Shown piece after piece: positions 1 through 10,521 of a stretch of 64,000 nt of DNA. This DNA is from Azorhizobium oxalatiphilum. GTDB lineage: Bacteria; Pseudomonadota; Alphaproteobacteria; Rhizobiales; Xanthobacteraceae. Each line of letters begins with the position of its first letter. Positions within the stretch are counted from its first letter, which is position 1. The notes under the pieces are model-generated. The model made no database searches. It worked only from the letters and a program-made list of their open reading frames with translations, and was not told the DNA's origin. Where the stretch lies: assembly GCF_014635325.1 (NCBI RefSeq), contig NZ_BMCT01000003.1, forward strand, positions 124,001-188,000, in the 5' to 3' direction. Made by a program: the position numbers and the translations under genes.

Positions 1-1
1 G

Positions 2-691
2 ACCGTTGCCACCCCCCTCGACCCCATTGCCTTCATCCGCGCCGAGACGCGCCTGCGGCCGGTGCCGCTGGTGCCGGAGATCAGCCTGCATGTGGCCGAC
101 GAGGCAGTGCCACTCTGGCAGCGCACCGAGGAGGAACTGGGTGCCATGGGCCTCCCGCCGCCCTTCTGGGCCTTCGCGTGGGCCGGGGGGCAGGCGCTCG
201 CCCGCTACGTGCTCGATCATCCCGAGACGGTTGCTGGTAAGAATGTACTCGACTTCGCCTCCGGATCGGGGCTCGTCGGGCTGGCGGCGCTGCGGGCGGG
301 GGCGGCCAGTGTGACATGCGCGGACATCGATTCCTTTGCCCGTGCGGCGATCGTGCTGAATCATGGGGTTAATGCCGCTGCTGTCCCTGTCCAAAACGGG
401 GCCATCCATGTGCCATCGGACAATGTCCTTGGGTCAGATGCGGGCTGGGATACCGTTCTGGCGGGGGACATCTGCTATGAGCGCGATCTGGCGGCCGAGG
501 TGTTCGGCTGGCTGAAGCAGCTTCAGGCGCGCGGCGCCACGGTCCTGATGGGCGATCCCGGCCGCACCTATCTGCCGCGCGAACAGCTTGAAAAACTTGA
601 TGAATACGAGGTTCCGGTGACGCGCGAACTGGAGGATCTGGAGATCAAGCGCACCGGCGTCTGGCGACCCCGGCCGGGAGCCGGGGCGTAA
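2..691 (+). CDS. ETF-beta lysine methyltransferase-like protein (METTL20 family), 5' partial
   Basis: Class I SAM-dependent methyltransferase whose true start lies left of the window: the frame is open from base 2 and residues before the GTG at 62 (PIAFIRAETRLRPVPLVPEI) already look like this family. Seen: FWAFAWAGGQALARY, the SAM-binding motif VLDFASGSGLVGLAALRAGA and a late GDPGRTYLP. These three blocks in this order match METTL20/ETFBKMT, which methylates lysines on the beta subunit of electron transfer flavoprotein in mitochondria and in some alphaproteobacteria. Substrate here is inferred from the family; a neighbouring ribosomal or other protein substrate cannot be excluded. It is followed by the FMN-binding gene 67 bp downstream on the same strand. 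Confidence 0.8.
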   Translation, partial: TVATPLDPIAFIRAETRLRPVPLVPEISLHVADEAVPLWQRTEEELGAMGLPPPFWAFAWAGGQALARYVLDHPETVAGKNVLDFASGSGLVGLAALRAGAASVTCADIDSFARAAIVLNHGVNAAAVPVQNGAIHVPSDNVLGSDAGWDTVLAGDICYERDLAAEVFGWLKQLQARGATVLMGDPGRTYLPREQLEKLDEYEVPVTRELEDLEIKRTGVWRPRPGAGA

Positions 692-758
692 AGGGAACCC
701 CCGCCGCCGCATGCCGTTGGTGTCCCGAGACCGGCTGCGCCGGAGGAGGGAAATCCCC

Positions 759-1244
759 ATGAATACCAATGAGATGAGCATTCACGACATCTGGCAGGAG
801 ATGGCCGATCGCCATGCCTGCATGCTGATCGATCAAGACGGCGGCCGCCTGCGCGCACGGCCCATGGCCCCGGTGGCGCGGGAGGAGGAGGGGGCGATCT
901 GGTTCGTCACCGACGTCAATGCCGCCAAGGATGACGAAATACAGGCCAACCCTCAGGTCTGCCTCGCTTTTTCGGACGAGGACGACCACTTCTTCCTGTC
1001 CGTTTCCGGCCGGGCGGAGGTGGTGCGCGACATCGCCAAGCTGAAGGAAATCTGGACCACGCCCATGGAAGCCTATTTCCCCGGCGGGCCCAATGATCCC
1101 AATGCCTTGCTGCTGCGCGTGACGCCCGAACAGGCCGAATGCTGGCAGGGCGACAGCACGCTGGTGACAGGCTTCAAGATGGCCGCCGCCATCCTCGGGG
1201 AGCGCAAGCCCGATCTTGGTACCCATGCCAAGATGCGCCTGTAG
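759..1244 (+). CDS. Pyridoxamine 5'-phosphate oxidase-like FMN-binding protein (general stress protein 26 type)
   Basis: A 161-residue split-barrel flavin-binding protein. The start at 759 is chosen because GGAGGAGGG lies 8 bp upstream; an ATG at 711 in frame has no such site. Seen: an N-terminal helix (MSIHDIWQEMADRH), then CMLIDQDGGRLRARPM and IWFVTDVNAAKDDEIQANPQ, the pattern of the general-stress PNPOx-like group (GSP26, COG3871). These proteins bind FMN or FAD; most have no proven PNP oxidase activity. Located between the methyltransferase and a convergent DUF423 gene. Function is inferred only at family level. Confidence 0.8.
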   Translation: MNTNEMSIHDIWQEMADRHACMLIDQDGGRLRARPMAPVAREEEGAIWFVTDVNAAKDDEIQANPQVCLAFSDEDDHFFLSVSGRAEVVRDIAKLKEIWTTPMEAYFPGGPNDPNALLLRVTPEQAECWQGDSTLVTGFKMAAAILGERKPDLGTHAKMRL

Positions 1245-1302
1245 GCGCTGCTGGAAAAATACATGATATCAAGGTGTTCCGCCCGGTGTCCGGCCGGGCG
1301 GT

Positions 1303-1704
1303 TCAGTCCGTGGTCCGTGCCCGGAGCGCCGCGAAGGCCACCATCAGCCAGCCCGCGATCATCAGCGTGCCACCAAAAGGCGCGCTGCCGCCGAACAGCT
1401 TCATCTCCATCAGCGCCCGTGCCGTCAGGTCTCCCGAAAACAGCAATGTTCCCAGAAGGATGGCCGTTGCTCCCACCAGCAATGGAGCCCGCCCGCGCGT
1501 CAGCTGGATGGCGAAAAGCGCCAGTCCCACCAGCGCTGCCGCATGGAACAGCAGGAAGTCGGCGCCTGTGGCCAGCGACCCACCGGTGATATGCGCCGCC
1601 ACTGCCGCCAGCGCCACGCCGGCTGCCCCGAACAGACCCCCCGCCACAAGCAGCAGGCGGGGCCAGAGGGTGATGGGGCGAGGCAAAGAGGAGGGCATGC
1701 GCAT
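1303..1704 (-). CDS. DUF423 family membrane protein
   Basis: Small integral membrane protein of 133 residues with four predicted hydrophobic segments (LLLVAGGLFGAAGVALAAVA; FLLFHAAALVGLALFAI; LLVGATAILLGTLLF; GTLMIAGWLMVAFAAL). The conserved G(A)FGAAG...AAH start, FHAAALVGLAL and LFSGDL...FGGSAPFGG blocks are those of the YgdD/TMEM256-like DUF423 family, whose role is unknown. I start it at the ATG at 1704 rather than a TTG at 1746. It is divergent from acs, with 300 bp between the two starts. Confidence 0.85.
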   Translation of the reverse strand: MRMPSSLPRPITLWPRLLLVAGGLFGAAGVALAAVAAHITGGSLATGADFLLFHAAALVGLALFAIQLTRGRAPLLVGATAILLGTLLFSGDLTARALMEMKLFGGSAPFGGTLMIAGWLMVAFAALRARTTD

Positions 1705-1938
1705 GGTCCTGTGGAGAAAGGGCGGCGGCGTCAGGATTGCGGTCAATTCCGCGCGAAGAGGCTCCTTCTATAGCCCAGTCAAGCACTTGGCGGCAGCCTG
1801 CACCGACGCGGCACGATGGCTGCAAACGTTGCGGCATGCGGGGCGCGGCGTCGTGTCTCAGCCCAAAGTCTCAAGCGCGCTTGGCTTGTGGCGACCGGGA
1901 GGCGCCACCATAATCCTGACAAAAGGCGGGCGGTGGAT

Positions 1939-1952
1939 CGCAATCAATTGCG
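1939..1952. promoter_or_regulatory. Perfect inverted repeat CGCAAT-CA-ATTGCG upstream of acs
   Basis: Six-base arms with a two-base centre, 53 bp before the acs ATG in the 300-bp region shared with the divergent DUF423 gene. Placement fits an operator for acs, but no regulator is linked to it by sequence; the rest of the gap shows no gene and no clear promoter hexamers. Confidence 0.3.
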
Positions 1953-2004
1953 GCCACGCTCAAGCGAAACAAGCGGGCCGCGCCCGCAACCGGGAGGCAA
2001 GCCC

Positions 2005-3963
2005 ATGTCCGACAACGAACTCTTTCCCGTGCCCGCCGAATGGGCCTCCCGCGCTCTCGTGGATGCCGGGAAATACGCGGCTATGTATGCCGCCTCGGTG
2101 AACGATCCCGAAGCTTTCTGGGCCGAGCACGGCAAGCGCATCGACTGGTTCACGCCCTTCACCAAGGTGAAGAATTGCTCGTTCGAGCCCGGCTCCGTCT
2201 CCATCAAGTGGTTCGAGGACGGCATCACCAATGTCGCCTACAATTGCGTGGACCGGCATCTGGAAAAGCGCGGCGATCAGGTGGCGATCATCTGGGAAGG
2301 CGATGATCCGTCCGAAAGCCGCAAGATCACCTATCGTGAACTTGCCTCCGAGGTGAACAAGTTCGCCAATGTGCTGCGCAATCGCGATGTGCAGAAGGGC
2401 GATCGCGTCACCATCTATCTGCCCATGATCCCCGAGGCCGCCTACGCCATGCTGGCCTGCGCGCGGCTGGGAGCGGTGCATTCCATCGTGTTCGCCGGCT
2501 TCTCGCCGGACAGCCTCGCGGGCCGCATCTCGGACTGTGGCTCCAAGATCGTGATCACCGCCGACGAGGGCCTGCGCGGCGGCCGCAAGGTGCCGCTCAA
2601 AGCCAATGTGGATGCCGCCATTGCCCGCCTCGACGGCGGACTGGACCATGTGGTGGTGGTGCGCCGCACCGGCGCGCCTGTGGACATGGAGCCCGGCCGG
2701 GACGTCTGGTATCACGAGGCGGCCGAGATGGTCACGGACGAGTGCCCGGTGGAGCATGTGAACGCGGAAGACCCGCTGTTCATCCTCTATACGTCCGGTT
2801 CCACCGGAAAGCCGAAGGGTGTGCTGCACACCACGGCCGGCTATCTCGTCTATGCTTCCATGACTCACCAGTATGTCTTCGATTATCACGAGGGTGACAT
2901 CTACTGGTGCACGGCCGACGTGGGCTGGGTGACGGGCCATTCCTACATCGTCTACGGCCCACTCGCGAACGGTGCCACCACGTTGATGTTCGAGGGCGTG
3001 CCCAATTATCCGTCCAACTCCCGCTTCTGGGAGGTGATCGACAAGCACAAGGTCAACATCTTCTACACCGCCCCCACCGCCATTCGCGCGCTGATGCAGG
3101 CGGGCGAGGAGCCGGTGAAGAAGACCAGCCGCGCCTCCCTGCGCCTGCTGGGTTCGGTGGGCGAGCCGATCAATCCCGAGGCTTGGACCTGGTATCACCG
3201 CGTGGTGGGCGAGAGCCGCTGCCCCATCGTGGATACGTGGTGGCAGACGGAGACCGGCGGCATCCTCATCACCCCACTGCCGGGGGCCATCGATCTCAAG
3301 CCGGGGTCGGCCACGAAGCCCTTCTTCGGCATCGTGCCGCAGCTTGTGGATGCGGAAGGCAAGGTCATTGAGGGCGCGGCCGAGGGTAATCTCGTCATCG
3401 CCGAGAGCTGGCCGGGCCAGATGCGTACGGTCTATGGCGACCATGAGCGCTTCGAGCAGACCTATTTCTCCACCTATCCCGGCAAGTATTTCACCGGCGA
3501 CGGGTGTCGGCGCGATGCGGATGGCTATTACTGGATCACCGGCCGCGTGGATGACGTGATCAACGTCTCCGGCCATCGCATGGGCACGGCGGAGGTGGAG
3601 AGCGCCCTCGTCGCCCATGAGAAGGTGTCCGAGGCGGCGGTGGTGGGCTTCCCGCACGATATCAAGGGGCAGGGCATCTATGCCTATGTGACCCTGATGG
3701 CCGGCGTGACCCCGACCGAGGAACTGCGCAAGGAACTGGTGGCCTGGGTGCGCCGGGAGATCGGCCCCATCGCTTCGCCGGACCTGATCCAGTTCGCCCC
3801 CGGCCTGCCCAAGACCCGCTCCGGCAAGATCATGCGCCGCATCCTGCGCAAGATCGCCGAGGACCAGTTCGAGAATCTGGGCGACACGTCCACGCTGGCC
3901 GATCCCGGCGTGGTGGAGGATCTGGTGAGCAACCGCCAGAACAAGCGCCACGCGGCCGCCTGA
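2005..3963 (+). CDS. acs: Acetyl-coenzyme A synthetase
   Basis: Makes acetyl-CoA from acetate, ATP and CoA in the cytoplasm (AMP-forming). The 652 residues match the usual Acs length. Start at 2005 is set by GGGAGG 8 bp upstream and by the family N-terminus ending in [14 protein letters not shown]. Seen: P-loop [20 protein letters not shown], the [15 protein letters not shown] block, the [11 protein letters not shown] motif that helps select acetate, and the C-terminal [18 protein letters not shown] carrying the lysine that is acetylated to switch Acs off in other bacteria. Monocistronic: it ends in a strong terminator. With phaA/phaB nearby it could feed acetyl-CoA to polymer synthesis. Confidence 0.98.
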   Translation: MSDNELFPVPAEWASRALVDAGKYAAMYAASVNDPEAFWAEHGKRIDWFTPFTKVKNCSFEPGSVSIKWFEDGITNVAYNCVDRHLEKRGDQVAIIWEGDDPSESRKITYRELASEVNKFANVLRNRDVQKGDRVTIYLPMIPEAAYAMLACARLGAVHSIVFAGFSPDSLAGRISDCGSKIVITADEGLRGGRKVPLKANVDAAIARLDGGLDHVVVVRRTGAPVDMEPGRDVWYHEAAEMVTDECPVEHVNAEDPLFILYTSGSTGKPKGVLHTTAGYLVYASMTHQYVFDYHEGDIYWCTADVGWVTGHSYIVYGPLANGATTLMFEGVPNYPSNSRFWEVIDKHKVNIFYTAPTAIRALMQAGEEPVKKTSRASLRLLGSVGEPINPEAWTWYHRVVGESRCPIVDTWWQTETGGILITPLPGAIDLKPGSATKPFFGIVPQLVDAEGKVIEGAAEGNLVIAESWPGQMRTVYGDHERFEQTYFSTYPGKYFTGDGCRRDADGYYWITGRVDDVINVSGHRMGTAEVESALVAHEKVSEAAVVGFPHDIKGQGIYAYVTLMAGVTPTEELRKELVAWVRREIGPIASPDLIQFAPGLPKTRSGKIMRRILRKIAEDQFENLGDTSTLADPGVVEDLVSNRQNKRHAAA

Positions 3964-3985
3964 GGCCGGCTTCTCGCTGAAACAG

Positions 3986-4012
3986 ACGCCCCGCTTCGGC
4001 GGGGCGTTTGCG
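3986..4012 (+). terminator. Rho-independent terminator of acs
   Basis: Nine-bp perfect stem ACGCCCCGC / GCGGGGCGT closed by a TTCG tetraloop and followed by TTGCGTTT, 22 bp after the acs stop. Confidence 0.9.
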
Positions 4013-4112
4013 TTTCGGGCCATGCCCCGCAGCTTAAGGCGATCACACATGCGCGGAAGTATGGGGTTCCGCACGTAATCCGTATTCCAAACGGGAAATG
4101 GCTATGCTACGC

Positions 4113-4130
4113 ATTTCACAAGCGTGAAAT
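4113..4130. promoter_or_regulatory. Perfect inverted repeat ATTTCAC-AAGC-GTGAAAT upstream of the sulfate-binding protein
   Basis: Seven-base arms, 43 bp before the chosen ATG at 4174; a second looser dyad (TTCC-N5-GGAA) sits just upstream around 4086-4098. The stretch is AT-rich compared with its surroundings. It looks like an operator, plausibly for sulfur-responsive LysR control (CysB/Cbl type), but this is inference from position. Confidence 0.4.
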
Positions 4131-4173
4131 AAAAATCCACGCAAAACATATGAGAAATGCCCGGAGTGTCCCG

Positions 4174-5214
4174 ATGCTGAGCCGCCGTTCCGTTCTTTCC
4201 CTCGCGCTTGCTGGCCTCGCCGCCGGTGCCAGCCTTGGCAGCCTCTCGGCTGCCCGCGCGCAGGCTCTTGCCTACAGCGGCCCGGACACCCTGCTGAATG
4301 TCTCCTATGACATCGCCCGCGAGCTGTTCACGGCCGAGAATGCCGAGTTCGTCCCCTTCTGGAAGGAGAAGACGGGCAAGGCCATCACCGTCAACCAGAG
4401 CCATGCCGGCTCCTCCCGTCAGGCCCGCGCCATCATCGAGGGGCTCGAGGCGGACGTGGTGACGTTCAATCAGGTGCTGGACGTGCAGCAGTTGGTGAAG
4501 GCAGGCTTCGTGGCCAAGGACTGGCAGGCGAAGTTCCCCAACAATGCTTCGCCTTATTATTCCTTCCCTGCCTTCCTGGTGCGCGACGGCAACCCGAAGA
4601 ACATCAAGGACTGGAACGACCTCGTCCGCGATGACGTGAAGGTCATCTTCCCGAACCCGAAGACCTCGGGCAACGCGCGCTATACGTATCTCGCCGCCTA
4701 CGCCTATGCGCTGGAGCAGAACAAGGGCGACACCGCCAAGGCCGATGCCTTCGTGAAGAAGCTGCTGGCCAACGTGCCGGTGTTCGACACCGGCGGACGC
4801 GGCGCCACCACCACCTTCGTGGAGCGCGAAACCGGTGACGTGCTGGTGAGCTTCGAGGCCGAGACCCGCGCCATCGCAGACGTCTACAAGGACAAGAAGC
4901 TCTCCACCATCGTGCCCTCGGTGAGCGTGCTTGCGGAGTTCCCGGTGGCCGTGGTGGACAAGGTGGTGGACAAGCGCGGCTCGCGCGTCGCCGCCCAGAA
5001 CTATCTGGAGTTCCTGTATTCCCCCGCCGGCCAGACGGTGGCCGCCAAGGCCTATCACCGCGTGGTGGACAAGGGCGTGGAGGAGAAGTTCAAGGATCAG
5101 TTCCCGCCCGTGCGCCTCGTGAAGGTGGAAGACGTGTTCGGTGGCTGGGACAAGGCCAACACCGACCATTTCGCATCCGGCGCCAAGCTCGATCAGGTGT
5201 TCGGCGCGCGCTGA
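4174..5214 (+). CDS. Periplasmic sulfate-binding protein of an ABC transporter
   Basis: Binds sulfate or thiosulfate in the periplasm and hands it to a CysTWA-type permease. Seen: LLNVSYDIARELFTAEN, QSHAGSSRQARAIIEGLEADVVTFNQ, FPNPKTSGNARYTYLAAYAYA and a late YLEFLYSPAGQ, all diagnostic of Sbp/CysP. I favour ATG 4174 (CCGGAG 7 bp upstream) over ATG 4150; both give a signal peptide ending ARAQA, and SRRSVLSLA near its start resembles a twin-arginine signal. About 346 residues, normal for the family. No permease or ATPase genes are adjacent, so it is an orphan binding protein here; it has its own terminator. Confidence 0.95.
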   Translation: MLSRRSVLSLALAGLAAGASLGSLSAARAQALAYSGPDTLLNVSYDIARELFTAENAEFVPFWKEKTGKAITVNQSHAGSSRQARAIIEGLEADVVTFNQVLDVQQLVKAGFVAKDWQAKFPNNASPYYSFPAFLVRDGNPKNIKDWNDLVRDDVKVIFPNPKTSGNARYTYLAAYAYALEQNKGDTAKADAFVKKLLANVPVFDTGGRGATTTFVERETGDVLVSFEAETRAIADVYKDKKLSTIVPSVSVLAEFPVAVVDKVVDKRGSRVAAQNYLEFLYSPAGQTVAAKAYHRVVDKGVEEKFKDQFPPVRLVKVEDVFGGWDKANTDHFASGAKLDQVFGAR

Positions 5215-5237
5215 GCGGCGCTTCATCCTCTCATGCG

Positions 5238-5264
5238 AAAGGGCGCCTTCGGGCGCCCTTTTTG
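5238..5264 (+). terminator. Rho-independent terminator of the sulfate-binding protein gene
   Basis: Perfect ten-bp stem AAAGGGCGCC / GGCGCCCTTT with a TTCG loop and a T run, 23 bp after the stop. Confidence 0.92.
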
Positions 5265-5430
5265 CTGGGCGGTCCACGACAAGAGACGTGTCGGGTTTCC
5301 GCCCTGTGATGCGGCAAGCCGGAGGTGTGGAAGGAGAAAAGGCTGTCAGGGCAAAGGCGTAGGTCAGCAGTGGTGATCAGGCATGCTCCTTGAATGAGGC
5401 GCCGCACCTTGTCTGAAAGAGTTCTAAATC

Positions 5431-5784
5431 ATGAACGAGACGGCCACGCTCGCCCTTTCCGAAGTTCCGCAGGTCTACAAGCGGCATGTCTTCGCCTGCT
5501 TCCAGCAGCGCCCGCCCATGCATCCGCGCGGCAGTTGCGGTGCCTCGGGTGCGCAGCCCTTGTGGGAACGGCTCGGCAAGCAACTGGAGGCGTCGGGCCA
5601 GCGCGACATCGTCATGACTGCCACCGGCTGCATGGGCTTCTGTCAGGCCGGGCCGATCATGGTGGTCTATCCCGAGGGTGTCTGGTACCAGCCCAAGACG
5701 CCGGAAGACGTGGACGAGATCGTCAGGACCCATCTGCTGGGGGGCGAACTGGTGGAGCGGCTGGTGATCGTGCCGCACATCTGA
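5431..5784 (+). CDS. Thioredoxin-like [2Fe-2S] ferredoxin
   Basis: A 117-residue electron carrier. Four cysteines at positions 23, 36, 67 and 71 (C-x12-C and C-x3-C in TGCMGFCQAGP) plus HPRGSCGASGA and VWYQPKTPEDVDEIVRTHLLGGE match the thioredoxin-fold ferredoxins related to Azotobacter Shethna-type FdI and to the NuoE cluster domain. The physiological partner is not shown by the neighbours (sulfate-binding protein upstream, leuB convergent). The Shine-Dalgarno is weak (AAAGAG). It shares a bidirectional terminator with leuB. Confidence 0.9.
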   Translation: MNETATLALSEVPQVYKRHVFACFQQRPPMHPRGSCGASGAQPLWERLGKQLEASGQRDIVMTATGCMGFCQAGPIMVVYPEGVWYQPKTPEDVDEIVRTHLLGGELVERLVIVPHI

Positions 5785-5809
5785 CGGGCATGCCCGCCCG
5801 TGCCAACAA

Positions 5810-5836
5810 AAAAGCCGGGCACGATGCCCGGCTTTT
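5810..5836. terminator. Bidirectional terminator between ferredoxin gene and leuB
   Basis: Perfect 11-bp stem AAAAGCCGGGC / GCCCGGCTTTT around ACGAT; A-rich on one side and T-rich on the other, so it can serve both convergent genes. Confidence 0.93.
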
Positions 5837-5854
5837 CCGTGAAGACTGGTGAGA

Positions 5855-6967
5855 TCAAGCGGTCTGCTTGGCCAGTTCGGCCACGATGGCCTCGCCCATG
5901 TCCGCCGTGCCGATGATCGGGCCGCCCGGGGCGCGGATGTCCGCCGTGCGCAGGCCGGCGGCCAGAACGCCGGCGATGGCCGCCTCGATCTTGTCCGCCA
6001 CGTCGCCGAGGCCGAAGGAATAGCGCAGCGCCATACCCAGCGAGCCGATCATCGCGATGGGGTTGGCGATGCCGCGGCCGGCGATGTCCGGTGCCGAGCC
6101 GTGCACGGGCTCATACATGGCCGCGCGCTTGCCGGTGGTGGCGTCCACCGCGCCCAGCGAGGCGGAGGGCAGCATGCCCAGCGAGCCGGTGAGCATGGAG
6201 GCGATGTCGGAGAGGATGTCGCCGAACAGATTGTCGGTGACGATCACATCGAACTGCTTGGGCCAGCGCACGAGCTGCATGGCCAGCGAATCGGCGAGCT
6301 GGTGCTCCAGCTCCACGTCCTTGTAATCCTTGGCGTGCAGCGCGGTGACGGTGTCCTTCCAGAGCACGCCGGAGCGCATCACATTGTGCTTCTCGGCAGA
6401 CGTCACCTTGTTGCGGCGGGTGCGGGCCAGCTCGAAGGCCACGGCCGCGATGCGGTCAATCTCGTAGGTGTCGTACACCTGCGTGTCGATGGCGCGCTTC
6501 TGGCCGTTGCCGAGGTCGAGGATGGTCTTCGGCTCACCGAAATAGACGCCGCCGGTCAGCTCGCGCACGATCAGGATGTCGAGGCCCTCGACCACTTCGC
6601 GCTTGAGCGAGGAGGCGTCCGCCAGCGCCGGATAGCACAAGGCCGGGCGCAGGTTGGCGAACAGCGAGAGATCCTTGCGCAGGCGCAGCAGGCCGGCTTC
6701 CGGACGGTGCTCATAGGGCACGCCGGCCCATTTCGGGCCGCCCACGGCGCCGAGCAGGATGGCGTCGGCCGCCTTGGCGCGCTCCATGGCGGCATCCGAG
6801 ACCGGAACGCCGTGCGCGTCATAGGCGCAGCCGCCCACCAGATCCTCTTCCACGGCGAAGGAGGCGATGCCCTGCGCATCGAGCCAGCTGATGACGCGCT
6901 TCACCTCTGCCGTCACTTCGGGGCCGATGCCGTCGCCGGCCAGGAGCAGGAGCTTGTGGGTCGCCAT
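5855..6967 (-). CDS. leuB: 3-isopropylmalate dehydrogenase
   Basis: Third enzyme of leucine synthesis: NAD-dependent oxidative decarboxylation of 3-isopropylmalate. 370 residues, the standard length. Seen: [16 protein letters not shown] at the N-terminus, the substrate-loop region [12 protein letters not shown], the catalytic YDTYEI and [10 protein letters not shown] blocks, the D-rich [17 protein letters not shown] metal site, and the NAD-binding [20 protein letters not shown]. Start at 6967 has GAGGAA upstream. The EamA exporter gene lies 95 bp upstream on the same strand and may be cotranscribed. Confidence 0.98.
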   Translation of the reverse strand: MATHKLLLLAGDGIGPEVTAEVKRVISWLDAQGIASFAVEEDLVGGCAYDAHGVPVSDAAMERAKAADAILLGAVGGPKWAGVPYEHRPEAGLLRLRKDLSLFANLRPALCYPALADASSLKREVVEGLDILIVRELTGGVYFGEPKTILDLGNGQKRAIDTQVYDTYEIDRIAAVAFELARTRRNKVTSAEKHNVMRSGVLWKDTVTALHAKDYKDVELEHQLADSLAMQLVRWPKQFDVIVTDNLFGDILSDIASMLTGSLGMLPSASLGAVDATTGKRAAMYEPVHGSAPDIAGRGIANPIAMIGSLGMALRYSFGLGDVADKIEAAIAGVLAAGLRTADIRAPGGPIIGTADMGEAIVAELAKQTA

Positions 6968-7062
6968 GGGGAAAGGTTCCTCGGGGTTTGGTTCGTTGTT
7001 TGGCGCGGAGTGCTAAAGGCTTGGGCCGCACATGACAAGCCGCATCGCGTCCGGCCGCAGGG

Positions 7063-7965
7063 TCAGCGAGAGCGGCCGGCCAGAGTGGCAAGCGCGGCGC
7101 CGCCGACGATGAGCGCACAGGCCGCCGCCAGGGCCCATGTGGCAGGGGCAAAGCCGCCCGCCACCAGCAGCAGCGTGGAGAGGATGGGAGCCCCATAGCC
7201 GGCAATACCCAGCAGGCGCACATCGCCCCGTTTCATGCCGATGTCCCAGGCATAGAAGGAGAGGCCCACGGGGCCGATGCCGAGCGCCAGCACCGCGCCC
7301 CATTCCAGCGCGCCCTGCGGCCAGATGGTGGGCTCCACCGCCAGATGGCAGATCAGGGCCAGAAGGGCGGTGGCGAGGCAGAAGCCGCTGACGGCCTCGG
7401 TGGGTACGTCGGCGAAGGCGCGGGCGGTGACGGAATAGATCGACCAGATGATGGCGCTGGCGAAGGCCAGCAGATAGCCCGGCAGATACGGCCATTCGAA
7501 ACCGGAGAGGCCACCCTTGCCCAGCAGCAGGACGGCGGTACCGGCCAGCCCCATGAGGGCTGCCACCACATGGGCCGGCCGCAGTCGCATGCCGGGGAGG
7601 CGGGCAGAGAGCAGAACGATGAGCAGGGGCCAGAGATAGTTGAGCAGGCTGGCATCGGCCGGCGGCGCCCATTTCAGAGCGCTGAAATAGGCGAGGTGAT
7701 AGCCGGCGAGGCCGCCCACGCCGTGCAGCCACGCGGCGGGACGCTGGCACAACACCCGCAGGCCCGGTCCTCTCAGCGCCGCCAGAAGGCCGACGCTGCC
7801 ACCGATGGCGAAGGTGAGGGCGGTGAGCAGGAGGGGCGGCACATTGCCGGTGGCGGCGGTCAGAAGGGCGAGGCTTGCCCATAGCAGCACCGCGAGAAGC
7901 CCGACGCGTGTGGCTCCGGAATGGGACAGGGTGGCCTCGGAAACCGCGCGGGATGCGTCTGGCAT
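7063..7965 (-). CDS. EamA/DMT-family transporter (YddG-like exporter)
   Basis: Inner-membrane drug/metabolite transporter of 300 residues with two EamA repeats and about ten hydrophobic helices (for example VGLLAVLLWASLALLTAA near the start, LNYLWPLLIVLLSA in the middle, YLLAFASAIIWSIYSVTA opening the second repeat). The YFSALKWAPPADASLLNYLWPL stretch resembles the aromatic amino acid exporters of the YddG type. It precedes leuB on the same strand, so an amino-acid efflux role is plausible but not proven. Confidence 0.85.
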   Translation of the reverse strand: MPDASRAVSEATLSHSGATRVGLLAVLLWASLALLTAATGNVPPLLLTALTFAIGGSVGLLAALRGPGLRVLCQRPAAWLHGVGGLAGYHLAYFSALKWAPPADASLLNYLWPLLIVLLSARLPGMRLRPAHVVAALMGLAGTAVLLLGKGGLSGFEWPYLPGYLLAFASAIIWSIYSVTARAFADVPTEAVSGFCLATALLALICHLAVEPTIWPQGALEWGAVLALGIGPVGLSFYAWDIGMKRGDVRLLGIAGYGAPILSTLLLVAGGFAPATWALAAACALIVGGAALATLAGRSR

Positions 7966-8132
7966 GGGACGAAAAGCCGTCTCTCCGGCGCCGTCCCATC
8001 AGGTTCGCGAACCGGAAAAGGGGAAGACGGCTGGCACGCGTGGAGCCGGGTGCGAAGAGGTTCGGCCGGAGGCCGGTCCCATGCGCGTGCGCCAGCGGAA
8101 GGCCGAGCAATGGCGGCCGGGAAACACCGGGT

Positions 8133-8178
8133 CAAGGAAAAGCGGCGTGCGGCATCCGTTCGCGATGCCGCACGCCGC
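8133..8178 (-). terminator. Rho-independent terminator downstream of phaB
   Basis: Perfect 14-bp stem (8142-8155 with 8165-8178) around a nine-base loop; on the minus strand it is followed by TTTTCCTTG. Placed 16 bp after the phaB stop. Confidence 0.9.
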
Positions 8179-8193
8179 GCGGGGCTGAGCCGG

Positions 8194-8916
8194 TCAGGTG
8201 ATGTATTGCGCGCCGTTGGCGGTCAGCGTCGAGCCGGTGATGAAGCCGGCCTCGTCCGCCACCAGGAAGGCGACGCAGCGTGCGATGTCCTCCGGCTCGC
8301 CGAGGCGGCCGACGGGGATGGTGGAGATGATCTTCTTCAGCACGTCCTCGGGCACCGCCTTCACCATTTCGGTGGCGACATAACCGGGGGCGATGGCATT
8401 GACCGTGATGCCGAGCGCCGCGCTTTCCTGCGCCAGAGCCTTCACGAAGCCGATCTCGCCGGCCTTGGCGGCGGAATAGTTGGTCTGGCCGAACTGGCCC
8501 TTCTGGCCGTTGATGGACGAGATGCAGACGATGCGGCCGAACTTGCGCGCCCGCATGCCCTCGATCACGTTCCGGCACATGTTGAAGGCGGAGTTCAGAT
8601 TGGTGTTGATGACCGCGTTCCACTGCTCAAGGCTCATGCGGTGCAGCGTGGCGTCCCGCGTGATGCCGGCATTGTTGACGAGAATCTCAACCGGCCCGAG
8701 CTCGGCTTCCACCTTGGCGAGGCCGGCCTTGCAGGCCTCGAAGTCTGACACGTCCCACTTGTAGGTGGCGATGCCGGTCTTCTCCTTGAAGGCCTCGGCC
8801 GCGGCGTCGTTGCCAGCGTAATTGGCGGCGACGCTGTACCCCTTGTCTTTCAGCGCGATCGAGATGGCTTCGCCAATCCCGCGCGTACCCCCCGTCACCA
8901 CAGCAACGCGTGCCAT
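8194..8916 (-). CDS. phaB: Acetoacetyl-CoA reductase
   Basis: NADPH-dependent reduction of acetoacetyl-CoA to (R)-3-hydroxybutyryl-CoA, the monomer for PHB. 240 residues, the normal PhaB size; start at 8916 follows GGGAGG. Seen: TGGTRGIGEAIS nucleotide loop, NNAGITRD, and the catalytic run SSINGQKGQFGQTNYSAAKAG with Ser, Tyr and Lys in place, then GYVATEMVKAVPE. It follows phaA on the same strand after 251 bp, ending at a strong terminator, so it is the second gene of a phaA-phaB unit. Confidence 0.97.
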   Translation of the reverse strand: MARVAVVTGGTRGIGEAISIALKDKGYSVAANYAGNDAAAEAFKEKTGIATYKWDVSDFEACKAGLAKVEAELGPVEILVNNAGITRDATLHRMSLEQWNAVINTNLNSAFNMCRNVIEGMRARKFGRIVCISSINGQKGQFGQTNYSAAKAGEIGFVKALAQESAALGITVNAIAPGYVATEMVKAVPEDVLKKIISTIPVGRLGEPEDIARCVAFLVADEAGFITGSTLTANGAQYIT

Positions 8917-9167
8917 TTTTGCCTCCCTCTCCCTCTGGGGCCCCTTGGCAGCCTCGGACTGCCCATTCACGACACGTTTGACGTGTCGGGGTTCTAGCAA
9001 AGCAATGATGTCATTTGGGAAAGAGGGCCGCGAGAGGCGGCCGCTCCGCATTTTGGTGTAATCGTGCTCACGATACAGGGTAGGCGCACCTGATCGCGTG
9101 CGCAGGAACTAGAGCCGGCTACGCCATCCGGGTGAAGCCGGCCCTGGTCCCGTGCGGAGCACGTGTT

Positions 9168-10446
<1,279 letters not shown>

Positions 10447-10521
10447 GGCAGGGCGCAGCGCATCAACAGGACCTCTGCACCGCACATAAAGTGGTAGCCG
10501 TGTGGCAGGAAAGGTTCTAAC

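Noticed and set aside
1960..4074. A 704-codon frame antisense to acs
   Set aside because: High-GC shadow of acs; composition is His/Gly/Ala-rich with no domain, and acs is unmistakable on the plus strand. Similar long antisense shadows over typA, the hybrid kinase and the carbamoyltransferase were rejected for the same reason.
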